Assembly (NCBI GenBank): GCA_945952045.1
Contig: CAMFHE010000007.1
Coordinates: forward strand, 1 to 64,000
DNA from: an uncultured Rhizobium sp.
Lineage (GTDB): Bacteria; Pseudomonadota; Alphaproteobacteria; Rhizobiales; Rhizobiaceae
Reading direction: 5' to 3'
Length of the DNA: 64,000 nucleotides
Of this stretch, positions 7,395 to 14,841 are shown piece by piece (position 1 is the first letter of the stretch; each line of letters starts with the position of its first letter). The translations under genes and the position numbers were made by a program. The notes beneath the pieces were generated by a model. The model did no database searches and was not told where the DNA came from. It saw only the letters and a program-made list of their open reading frames with translations.

Positions 7395-9437
7395 ATGACC
7401 GAAGTCGCCGAAAAAGACGCTCTCGTTCTCTTCATGCCCTCGGGCAAGCGCGGCCGCTTTCCGCTCGGCATGCCGGTGCTGGATGCGGCCCGCAAGCTCG
7501 GCGTCTATGTCGAAAGCGTGTGCGGCGGCCGCGCCACCTGCGGGCGCTGTCAGGTCTCGGTGCAGGAAGGCAATTTCGCCAAGCACCAGATCGTCTCCGC
7601 CAACGACCACCTGTCGCCGCTCGGCGCCAAGGAGGAGCGTTACGACAAGGTGCGCGGCCTGCCCGAGGGACGCCGCCTCTCCTGCTCGGCGCTGATCCAG
7701 GGCGACCTCGTCATCGACGTGCCGCAGGATACGGTCGTGAACGCTCAGGTCGTGCGCAAGGCCGCCACCGATCGCGTCATCGAGCGCAACGCCGCCGTCC
7801 AGCTCTGCTATGTCGAGGTGGACGAGCCGGACATGCACAAGCCGCTCGGCGATCTCGACCGCATGAAGGTCGTGCTGGAAAAGGACTGGGGCTGGAAGAA
7901 CCTGCTGATCGCCCCGCATATCGTGCCGGAGGTGCAATCCACCCTGCGCAAGGGCAATTGGGGCGTCACCGCCGCCATCCATCGCGACATGGACAGTTCG
8001 CGGCCCTTCATCGTCAGCCTGTGGCCGGGCCTCAAGAACGAGGCCTACGGCATCGCCTGCGATATCGGCTCGACCACCATCGCCATGCATCTCGTGTCGC
8101 TTCTCTCCGGCCGCATCGTCGCTTCCTCCGGCACCTCCAACCCGCAGATCCGCTTCGGTGAGGATCTGATGAGCCGCGTCTCCTATGTGATGATGAACCC
8201 GGACGGGCGCGAGGCGATGACCACGGCCGTGCGCGAGGCGGTGAACGGGCTGATCGGCAAGGTCTGCGCCGAAGGCGGCGTCGATCGCCACGACATCCTC
8301 GACCTCGTCTTCGTCGCCAACCCGATCATGCACCACCTGTTCCTCGGCATCGATCCGACCGAACTCGGCCAGGCGCCCTTCGCGCTCGCCGTGTCCGGCG
8401 CCATGCAATATTGGGCGCATGAGCTGGAGATCGACGTCAACAAGGGTGCGCGCACCTATCTGCTGCCCTGCATCGCGGGCCATGTCGGCGCCGATGCCGC
8501 CGGCGCGACGCTTGCCGAAGGCCCTTATCGTCAGGATGGCATGATGCTGCTTGTCGATGTCGGCACCAATGCCGAAATCGTACTCGGCAACAAGGCGCGC
8601 GTCGTCGCCGCCTCCTCGCCGACCGGACCGGCCTTCGAAGGTGCTGAAATCTCCTCCGGCCAGCGCGCCGCCCCCGGAGCCATCGAGCGCGTGCGCATCG
8701 ACCCGGCAACGCTGGAGCCACGTTTCCGCGTCATCGGCGTCGACAAGTGGTCGGACGAAGAAGGTTTCGAAGAGGCTGCCGCCTCGGTCGGCGTCACCGG
8801 CATCTGCGGCTCGGCGATCATCGAGGTGGTCGCGGAAATGTATCTTTCCGGCATCATTTCCGAAGACGGCGTCGTCGACGGTTCGCTGATGGAAAAGAGC
8901 CCGCGCATCATCCAGAACGGCCGCACCTTCTCCTACCTGCTGCGCGACGGCGAACCGCGCATCACCGTGACCCAGAACGACGTGCGCGCTATCCAGCTCG
9001 CCAAGGCAGCCCTTTATGCCGGCATCAAGCTGCTGATGGAAAAGCAGGGCGTCGACAAGGTCGATACCATCCGCTTCGCCGGCGCCTTCGGTTCTTTCAT
9101 CGATCCGAAATACGCCATGGTGCTCGGCCTGATCCCGGATTGCGACCTCGCCGAAGTCAAGGCCGTCGGCAATGCCGCCGGCACCGGCGCGCTGATGGCG
9201 CTGCTCAATCGCGGCCATCGCCGCGAGATCGAGGAGATGGTCAAGAAGATCGAGAAGATCGAGACGGCGCTGGAATCCAACTTCCAGCAGCTCTTCGTCA
9301 ACGCCATGGCCATGCCCAACAAGGTCGATGCCTTCCCCGAACTCGCCAAGGTCGTCACTTTGCCGGAACGCAAGACGCCCTCGGATGACGGCGGCGAAGG
9401 CGGCGGCCGTCGGCGTAGACGCAGCCGGGGTGAGTAA
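7395..9437 (+). CDS. RACo-type corrinoid activation protein (2Fe-2S ferredoxin + ASKHA ATPase, DUF4445)
   Basis: A 680-residue reductive activator of corrinoid proteins. The N-terminal ferredoxin domain has Cys43, Cys49 and Cys52 (CGGRATCGRC) and Cys97, the expected 2Fe-2S pattern. A middle linker domain leads to the ASKHA nucleotide-binding domain: ACDIGSTTIAMHLV (phosphate 1), LVDVGTNAEIVLG (phosphate 2) and IRFAGAFGSFIDPKYAM. Such proteins use ATP to return inactive Co(II) corrinoid to Co(I) after accidental oxidation, a need that should be greater in an aerobe. The last 20 residues are Gly/Arg-rich (GGEGGGRRRRRSRGE). The ATG at 7395 is preferred; an in-frame ATG at 7359 is possible. It is the last gene of the module. 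Confidence 0.93.
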   Translation: MTEVAEKDALVLFMPSGKRGRFPLGMPVLDAARKLGVYVESVCGGRATCGRCQVSVQEGNFAKHQIVSANDHLSPLGAKEERYDKVRGLPEGRRLSCSALIQGDLVIDVPQDTVVNAQVVRKAATDRVIERNAAVQLCYVEVDEPDMHKPLGDLDRMKVVLEKDWGWKNLLIAPHIVPEVQSTLRKGNWGVTAAIHRDMDSSRPFIVSLWPGLKNEAYGIACDIGSTTIAMHLVSLLSGRIVASSGTSNPQIRFGEDLMSRVSYVMMNPDGREAMTTAVREAVNGLIGKVCAEGGVDRHDILDLVFVANPIMHHLFLGIDPTELGQAPFALAVSGAMQYWAHELEIDVNKGARTYLLPCIAGHVGADAAGATLAEGPYRQDGMMLLVDVGTNAEIVLGNKARVVAASSPTGPAFEGAEISSGQRAAPGAIERVRIDPATLEPRFRVIGVDKWSDEEGFEEAAASVGVTGICGSAIIEVVAEMYLSGIISEDGVVDGSLMEKSPRIIQNGRTFSYLLRDGEPRITVTQNDVRAIQLAKAALYAGIKLLMEKQGVDKVDTIRFAGAFGSFIDPKYAMVLGLIPDCDLAEVKAVGNAAGTGALMALLNRGHRREIEEMVKKIEKIETALESNFQQLFVNAMAMPNKVDAFPELAKVVTLPERKTPSDDGGEGGGRRRRRSRGE

Positions 9438-9513
9438 GGATCCGGCCCTTCGCCAAGCTCTTTCCCCATAGGCGGTGGAGCTATCGACCATGGGGCACAA
9501 CAGTGCCGCTTTT

Positions 9514-9651
9514 CCCTTCTCCCCTCGGGGAGAAGGTGGCCCGAATGGGCCGGATGAGGGGGACGGCGAAGCCCAGCAGCCTCATCGATCATGTGCCTCC
9601 GCCATCCCCCTCATGCCGCTGCCGCGACCTTCTCCCCCGAGGGGAGAAGGG
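9514..9651. repeat. RIME-like palindromic intergenic repeat
   Basis: A 138-base element bounded by two inverted copies of a palindromic arm. The left arm (9514-9537) reads CCCTTCTCCCCTCGGGGAGA and continues to AAGG; the right arm (9627-9651) is its near complement. Inside are further inverted pieces (GGATGAGGGGGA at 9551 and TCCCCCTCAT at 9605). This matches the style of the Rhizobium-specific intergenic mosaic elements that are scattered in Rhizobiaceae genomes. It separates the end of the corrinoid operon from the convergent MocR gene, where it may also act as a transcript-end hairpin. The rest of 9438-9720 holds nothing gene-like. Confidence 0.75.
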
Positions 9652-9720
9652 ATTTTGCGGAACGCTCTTTATTCTACATGAGAGGCCAGAGAAAGTAGCA
9701 ACAGGCGGTTGAGGGGCAAC

Positions 9721-11130
9721 CTAAAACCACAGCGTTGCCGCAAAACGCCGGGCTGCGTCCGCCAAAATCTCCGGCTCGAATCCCGAAAAACCGATCACCA
9801 GTCCCTGCCGCTGCTCCCCGCCGATATACATCGGCGATAGCGCCCGCACGCCAAAACCGACATCGGCGGCGCGCGCCGGAAATGCCTTGTCCTCGATGCC
9901 ATCCGGAAGCGAGGCCACGAGATGCAGCCCCTGATCGGGTGGCGTGATGGCAAGGCCGCTGCCAGCCAGCGCCTCCACCAGACTGTCGCGCGCCTGCCGT
10001 GCCCGCCGCCGGGCGCGGCGGATATGGGCGGAGAAATGCCCCTCGCGCAGCAATTCGGCGATGGCGCTTTCGGCGAGCGTCGAGGGAAAGCGGTCTATCA
10101 TCTGCCGTGTGGCGAGCAGCGGCTCGATCAGGTTCGGCGGGGCCACCAGATAGCCGATGCGGAAGCCAGGCATCAGCACCTTTGAAAACGTGCCGACATA
10201 GATGACCCGACCATGCGCATCGATGCCCTGCAGCGCTGCAAGCGGCGGTCCGGCAAAGCGATATTCGCTGTCGTAATCGTCTTCGATGATATAGGCGCCG
10301 CTCTGCCGCGCCCAGTCGATCAGCGCCACGCGCCGCGCCATCGACAAGGTGACGCCCAGCGGAAACTGGTGCGACGGGGTGATATAGACGGCGCGCGCCT
10401 CCGGCGACCGCGCAATCCCGTCCTCGACATCCATGCCCTGCCCGTCGACATGGATGCCGGAAATCGCCGCCCCTGCCGCTTCGAAGGCCATCCGCGCCAT
10501 GGGATAGCAGGGGTTTTCCAGCCAGACGGGATCGCCCGGCTTCAACAGCGTGCGGATGATCAGATCGAGCGCAGCTTGTGTGCCGGCGGTGACGATCACC
10601 TGATCGGCAGTGCAGCGCACGCCGCGCGCGGTGCGCAGATAGGCGGCAATCTCATGGCGCAGATCCTCGCCGCCGGCGGGCTCGACATAGTGATAGTGGC
10701 GCGGCGTCGGCTGGGCCAGATGCCGATTGAGAAGGGTGCGGAAAATGGCAATGGTCCGCTCGTCCGCCGCCGAGCACCCGAGCGTTCCGGGCAGCGGCCC
10801 GGTATCGTTGCGCCGGGGCGGCGGCGGTGGCGGGGCGATATCGGCGGTTAGCGGCACCGTTTGCGCCACATAGGTCCCCGCCCCCATGCGCGCCTCTGCA
10901 AACCCGTCTGCGATCAGCATTTCATAGGCCGCGACCGCCGCGCCCCGCGACAGGCCGAAACGCTCGGCAAGATCGCGCGTCGTCGGCAGCTTGGCGCCGG
11001 GCGGCAACGCCGCCGTTTCGATCAGCTGGCGGATTTCGCGATACAACGCCACCCGGCGCGGCCCGGCCTGCGGCAGCACCGGCACGGCCAGCGACCAGTC
11101 GGACAGATTGGTTCGAAAACTCTTCGTCAT
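9721..11130 (-). CDS. MocR/PdxR family regulator (GntR HTH + aminotransferase-like domain)
   Basis: A 469-residue MocR-type regulator. The N-terminal GntR winged helix is at about residues 20-90 (LPTTRDLAERFGLSRGAAVA), followed by a fold-type I aminotransferase domain with the PLP lysine in YVGTFSKVLMPGFRIGYL. Such proteins sense PLP or an amino-acid/amine ligand. The ATG at 11130 was chosen since residues before it show no GntR homology. It is divergent, 65 bases apart, from a PNPOx-like flavoprotein gene that it probably controls, the usual MocR arrangement. It could be PdxR-like, but no pdxST genes are present, so the effector is unknown. Confidence 0.92.
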   Translation of the reverse strand: MTKSFRTNLSDWSLAVPVLPQAGPRRVALYREIRQLIETAALPPGAKLPTTRDLAERFGLSRGAAVAAYEMLIADGFAEARMGAGTYVAQTVPLTADIAPPPPPPRRNDTGPLPGTLGCSAADERTIAIFRTLLNRHLAQPTPRHYHYVEPAGGEDLRHEIAAYLRTARGVRCTADQVIVTAGTQAALDLIIRTLLKPGDPVWLENPCYPMARMAFEAAGAAISGIHVDGQGMDVEDGIARSPEARAVYITPSHQFPLGVTLSMARRVALIDWARQSGAYIIEDDYDSEYRFAGPPLAALQGIDAHGRVIYVGTFSKVLMPGFRIGYLVAPPNLIEPLLATRQMIDRFPSTLAESAIAELLREGHFSAHIRRARRRARQARDSLVEALAGSGLAITPPDQGLHLVASLPDGIEDKAFPARAADVGFGVRALSPMYIGGEQRQGLVIGFSGFEPEILADAARRFAATLWF

Positions 11131-11152
11131 ATTGGACCTATGGTGAACCAAT
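11107..11152. promoter_or_regulatory. Putative MocR operator (TTGG/CCAA repeats)
   Basis: In and just beside the short divergent gap there are ATTGGTTC (11107), ATTGGACC (11131) and an opposed GAACCAAT (11145). These make a direct-repeat plus inverted-repeat pattern, with an ATTGG...CCAAT inverted repeat spanning 11131-11152, as described for MocR-type operators. Position and symmetry support it; binding is inferred. Confidence 0.45.
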
Positions 11153-11195
11153 CGGAAGGCGTAGCTGTACTCCCAATCGTGACAAGGAGACAAGC

Positions 11196-11924
11196 ATGGA
11201 CGCCCGCTCGCCGCAAAATACGTTCCCCGTAACCCCGACCAACAAGGTGAAGCGCATGCATGAGCGCGGTTCATACGATCGCGAAGCGGTCTATGTCATT
11301 CTTGACTCCGCTTTCCTCTGTCATGTCGCCTATGTCGTCGACGGCCAGCCCTATTGCACGCCGACCATTCACTGGCGCGAAGGCGACTGGCTCTACTGGC
11401 ACGGCTCATCGGCCAGCCGCATGCTGAAGAACCAGAAACAGGGCGCGAATGTCTGCCTGACGGTGTCGCATCTCGACGGGCTCGTGCTTGCCCGCTCCGG
11501 CTTCAATCACTCTGCCAATTATCGCTCGGCCATGTGCTTCGGGACGGCGAAGATCATCGAAGACCAGGAGGAAAAGCAGCGGGCGCTGAAGGGCATCATC
11601 GAGCGCTTCTATCCCGGCCGCACCGCCGAACTGCGGGACAACACGGCGCAGGAAGAAAAAGCGACGATGGTGATCGGCATGCAGATCGAGCAGGCCTCCG
11701 CCAAGATTCGCGCCAAGCAGGTCGGCGACGACGAGGAGGATTTCGGCATCGCCGCCTGGGCCGGCGTCATTCCGCTGACGACGGTCATCGGTGCGCCGGA
11801 AACCAGCCCGGACGTTCCCGCCGGCATCGCCTTCCCGGCCCACCTCGCACCCTATCGCGAAGGCCGGCGGCTGGATGAGGCGCTGGTTGAGTGCCAGAAC
11901 GCCTATGAGGCACAGGCGGAATAA
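11196..11924 (+). CDS. Pyridoxamine 5'-phosphate oxidase-related flavoprotein (split-barrel FMN-binding)
   Basis: A 242-residue protein with the FMN-binding split-barrel fold, of the group annotated 'pyridoxamine 5'-phosphate oxidase family', probably a flavin- or F420/heme-type oxidoreductase and not a true PdxH. The N-terminal part (GSYDREAVYVILDSAFLCHV, then DGQPYCTPTIHWREGDWLYW) is the barrel; the C-terminal half (NTAQEEKATMVIGMQIEQAS, FGIAAWAGVIPL) is typical of the longer subfamily. A strong AAGGAG site precedes the ATG. The divergent MocR regulator is its likely controller, linking it to PLP or amine metabolism by inference. Confidence 0.88.
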   Translation: MDARSPQNTFPVTPTNKVKRMHERGSYDREAVYVILDSAFLCHVAYVVDGQPYCTPTIHWREGDWLYWHGSSASRMLKNQKQGANVCLTVSHLDGLVLARSGFNHSANYRSAMCFGTAKIIEDQEEKQRALKGIIERFYPGRTAELRDNTAQEEKATMVIGMQIEQASAKIRAKQVGDDEEDFGIAAWAGVIPLTTVIGAPETSPDVPAGIAFPAHLAPYREGRRLDEALVECQNAYEAQAE

Positions 11925-11927
11925 GGC

Positions 11928-12824
11928 TCAGGCGGCGAGGCCGACGAATTCGGAAAAGGCCGAGCGGATGCTATCGGCAACTGCCTCGATCGTATCGCTG
12001 GTCTCGCCACCCTTGACCAGCCGCACTTCGAAACTGCCGAGATCCGGCAGGCCATGGTTGACGCCGAGCGGCACCATGTCGCCTGTGAGGTAGCTGCGCG
12101 GCAACGGAGCAATGGCGAGGTCGGCGATCACGGCGGCGCGCTGCGCCATGGTGTGGGCCGAGAGATAGGCGATGCGATAGGGCCGCTTGGCCCGGTCGAG
12201 CACCGTCAGAGCATCGGCCCGCCAGCAGCAGCCGTCTTCCCAGAGCGACATCGGCAAGGGATCGCGCAAATGCGCCGTGCCGCATTTTGCTCCTGCCCAG
12301 ACGAGCTGGTCGGTATAGACGACCTCGCCGTCATCGGCGCGCGTGCCGGGTGCGACATTCACGAGGGCCAGATCGAGCCGCTGTTCCTGCAACCGGCGGC
12401 GCAGATTGGTCGAGGTGTCCACGGTAACATCGACCATAATCAAAGGATAGGTTTCCGCAAAGCGCTTGAGAATCAATGGCATATGACGTTCGCCGATATC
12501 GTCGGGCGCGCCGAGCCGCACATGACCCTGCATATCCGGCATGCGAAACCGCGACATCGCCTCATGCGACAATGCGATCATGCGCCTGGCATAACCAAGC
12601 AGCGTTTCCCCGCTCTGGGTCAGCGACACGGACCGGGCGTCACGCAGGAAGAGCGTCGCGCCCAACTGCTCCTCCAGCTTCTTGATTTGCATCGACACCG
12701 CTGACGGCGTGCGCAGGACGGCCTCGGCCGCAGTGGAAAAATTGCCGGTCTCCGCAATGGCGACGAAGGTGCGCAGCACGTCGACGTCCAGAAGCGGCAG
12801 GGATTGGCGCAAGGGAAGAGTCAT
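11928..12824 (-). CDS. LysR family transcriptional regulator (with DUF1127 genes)
   Basis: A 298-residue LysR regulator. The winged helix-turn-helix is near the N-terminus (VLRTFVAIAETGNFSTAAEA, then SAVSMQIKKLEEQLG); the rest is the periplasmic-binding-like effector domain (GAPDDIGERHMPLILKRFAE). The ATG at 12824 fits the family start; an in-frame ATG at 12866 would add a non-conserved leader. It is divergent from two small DUF1127 genes. It is clearly paralogous to the LysR protein at 30929-31789, which also neighbours a DUF1127 gene. The arrangement recalls VtlR of Brucella and Agrobacterium, a LysR protein that activates DUF1127 genes; it is not shown that this gene is VtlR. Confidence 0.93.
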   Translation of the reverse strand: MTLPLRQSLPLLDVDVLRTFVAIAETGNFSTAAEAVLRTPSAVSMQIKKLEEQLGATLFLRDARSVSLTQSGETLLGYARRMIALSHEAMSRFRMPDMQGHVRLGAPDDIGERHMPLILKRFAETYPLIMVDVTVDTSTNLRRRLQEQRLDLALVNVAPGTRADDGEVVYTDQLVWAGAKCGTAHLRDPLPMSLWEDGCCWRADALTVLDRAKRPYRIAYLSAHTMAQRAAVIADLAIAPLPRSYLTGDMVPLGVNHGLPDLGSFEVRLVKGGETSDTIEAVADSIRSAFSEFVGLAA

Positions 12825-12944
12825 GGGCCTATCTTTCAATTTTTCTGATCCAAAGAACAATATCATTTCGTTTGATTGACAGTCAAGACGGAGCGATCAT
12901 CCAGACCAAGCCACAAGTGACCACACGGCAGAAAGGAGCCAACC

Positions 12945-13151
12945 ATGACCGTCCATTCGTTTCATCGCATTCTCCATCGCATCGGTGCGGTGGCCAGTCG
13001 CTTCCCAGGCGCCCGTGGCCGCAATTTGCGCCAGGTGCGCGCCGAAATCGCCCGCTACCCGACCAATGTTCAGGCCGATCTCGGTTGGCCACCTGTTATC
13101 GATGATCGCCTGCCCGTCATACACATCATAAAATCTGATGGCATGAATTAA
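12945..13151 (+). CDS. DUF1127-like small protein
   Basis: A 68-residue, basic small protein. The segment LRQVRAEIARYPTNVQADLGW resembles the DUF1127 (YjiS-like) motif, in which a short helix is followed by a 'DIGL' turn; here the turn reads ADLGW. A strong AAAGGAG ribosome site sits before the ATG. It is divergent from the LysR gene. DUF1127 proteins in Agrobacterium are small Arg-rich proteins, some of them linked to RNA turnover and phosphate/carbon metabolism. Assignment is moderate because the match is short. Confidence 0.7.
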   Translation: MTVHSFHRILHRIGAVASRFPGARGRNLRQVRAEIARYPTNVQADLGWPPVIDDRLPVIHIIKSDGMN

Positions 13152-13261
13152 TCCAATTCATTTGATTGATGTGAGCAACAGGCGCATAAAGACGATGTGG
13201 GGTCGCGACCCTCCGGATCGTCCTAATCCTCCTCAAATACGCCCCGGAAGGAACCCTGAAA

Positions 13262-13474
13262 ATGTCACAGATTGCATCCCCCTTTTCCGGCTTGTCCGGT
13301 TCATCACGCCCCGTGCCTCTTGGTCGCGTCGCCCGTTTGACGCGTCGCCTTCAGGATGCCTGGAAGCGCCACCGCACCGAACGCGCCCTCGAAGGCATGC
13401 CCTTCGATCTGCGCAAGGATATCGGCTGGCCGGCTACCGACATTGACGCAGACAAGACGCCAAACTTGTCATGA
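13262..13474 (+). CDS. DUF1127-like small protein (second copy)
   Basis: A 70-residue, Arg-rich protein with a better DUF1127 match: LTRRLQDAWKRHRTERALEG then MPFDLRKDIGWPATD, ending in the characteristic 'KDIGW' turn. A GGAAGGA ribosome site precedes the ATG. Its own promoter region (13152-13261) shares the 9-mer TTTGATTGA with the region between the LysR gene and the first DUF1127 gene, so both are probably under the same regulator. Confidence 0.78.
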   Translation: MSQIASPFSGLSGSSRPVPLGRVARLTRRLQDAWKRHRTERALEGMPFDLRKDIGWPATDIDADKTPNLS

Positions 13475-13718
13475 TGCGACATTGGCCTTTCGATTCCGGG
13501 CGGAAACCCTCCCAAGCCCGCCCGGATCATGCTCTCGATAACGCAATCTAGCATTGTCATATCGATAAGGCGCTCTTGGTTTTATTGATCGTCCAGCTCC
13601 ATACGCCGTTTTCTGCGACTCGAATGTCGCAAACCTGCTGGTTCCGAGACGCATTCGCGCTTCCCAACACAGGGCTTCCATGTCAGTGTCGCTTTTAGGC
13701 CAATAAGCCGGCGGACAA

Positions 13719-14777
13719 ATGCTTGTTCGCAACCCTCGCGGCATGGATATCGACCTGATGAGCAAAGCGCCCACGAAAAAACGATCCCTCGTCTTCTTTC
13801 TTGTTCCGCATTTCACCATGCTTCCCTTCTCCGCCGCGATAGAGACATTGCGTATCGCCAACCGGATGCTGGGTTACGCCGCCTATACGTGGAGGCTGGC
13901 CTCCCCTGACGGCGAAAAGGTCTATTCCTCCAGCGGCATCGGCATCGAGGTCAATTCCTCGCTGGCAGACGAGCGCCGCAATCTCGGCGGCGAAAACCGT
14001 CCGAACATGGTTCTGGTCTGTTCCGGCATCTATGTCGAGGAATTCAACAACAAATCCGTCAACGCCTATCTGCGCGAGACCTATAATCGCGGCGTCGCCG
14101 TCGGCAGCCTCTGTACGGGCGCGCATGTTCTGGCCCAGGCCGGGCTTTTGAACGGCAAGCGCTGCGCCATCCACTGGGAAAACCTGCCTGGTTTCTCCGA
14201 AGCCTTCCCGCAGGCGGAAGTCTATGCCGATCTCTACGAGATCGACAGCAACATCTACACCTGCGCCGGCGGCACCTCGTCGCTGGACATGATGCTGAAC
14301 CTCATCGGCCAGGATTTCGGCGAAAGCCTCGTCAACCGCGTCTGCGAACAGGCGCTGACCGACCGCGTCCGCTCGCCACACGACCGCCAGCGCCTGCCCT
14401 TGCGCGCCCGCCTCGGCGTGCAGAATTCGAAGGTTCTGTCGATCATCGAATTGATGGAAAGCAATCTGGCCGAGCCGCTGTCGCTTCTGGAAATCGCCGA
14501 CGATGCCGGCCTGTCGCGCCGCCAGATCGAGCGCCTCTTCCGCCAGGAAATGGGCCGCTCGCCGGCGCGCTATTACCTCGAAATCCGCCTGGATCGCGCC
14601 CGCCACCTGCTGGTGCAGTCGTCGATGCCGGTGGTGGAGGTGGCGGTCGCCTGCGGCTTCGTTTCCGCTTCGCATTTCTCCAAGTGTTATCGCGAACTCT
14701 ACAATCGCTCGCCGCAGCAGGAGCGCGCCGAGCGCAAGCTGAACATTTCCACAAATCGCACAGGCGTGGTCGTCTGA
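13719..14777 (+). CDS. GlxA family AraC-type transcriptional regulator (DJ-1/PfpI + AraC HTH)
   Basis: A regulator of up to 352 residues. The N-terminal two-thirds is a DJ-1/PfpI-like sensor domain (FFLVPHFTMLPFSAAIETLR, GSLCTGAHVLAQAGLLNGKR with the Cys at the nucleophile-elbow position), and the C-terminal ~100 residues are two AraC helix-turn-helices (SLLEIADDAGLSRRQIERLF; VAVACGFVSASHFSKCYREL). The subfamily includes GbdR and CdhR, which sense glycine betaine/dimethylglycine and carnitine derivatives; a link to the amine demethylation operon 4 kb away is attractive but only inferred. Starts at 13719, 13743 or 13758 are all possible; no clear ribosome site decides. A terminator follows. 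Confidence 0.9.
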   Translation: MLVRNPRGMDIDLMSKAPTKKRSLVFFLVPHFTMLPFSAAIETLRIANRMLGYAAYTWRLASPDGEKVYSSSGIGIEVNSSLADERRNLGGENRPNMVLVCSGIYVEEFNNKSVNAYLRETYNRGVAVGSLCTGAHVLAQAGLLNGKRCAIHWENLPGFSEAFPQAEVYADLYEIDSNIYTCAGGTSSLDMMLNLIGQDFGESLVNRVCEQALTDRVRSPHDRQRLPLRARLGVQNSKVLSIIELMESNLAEPLSLLEIADDAGLSRRQIERLFRQEMGRSPARYYLEIRLDRARHLLVQSSMPVVEVAVACGFVSASHFSKCYRELYNRSPQQERAERKLNISTNRTGVVV

Positions 14778-14786
14778 CGAGACAAA

Positions 14787-14816
14787 CAAAAGGCCGGCAT
14801 TGCGCCGGCCTTTTTT
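14787..14816 (+). terminator. Rho-independent terminator after GlxA-type gene
   Basis: The stem AGGCCGGC/GCCGGCCT with a 5-base loop (14791-14811) is followed by a run of T. It also separates the regulator from the convergent double-receiver gene. Confidence 0.85.
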
Positions 14817-14841
14817 CTGAAATGTTTTCGCTTTTTCGAGC

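Noticed and set aside
7248-9500. 750-codon minus-strand frame opposite the RACo gene
   Set aside because: It has no family motifs, is rich in His/Asp/Arg as antisense frames of GC-rich genes are, and overlaps a fully conserved protein.
9514-9651. Possible CRISPR or phage attachment site
   Set aside because: There are only two inverted arms, with no regular spacers, cas genes or integrase; a RIME-like element explains it.
9721-11130. True PdxR regulating vitamin B6 synthesis
   Set aside because: No pdxST genes are nearby; the neighbour is only PNPOx-like, so only MocR-type is claimed.
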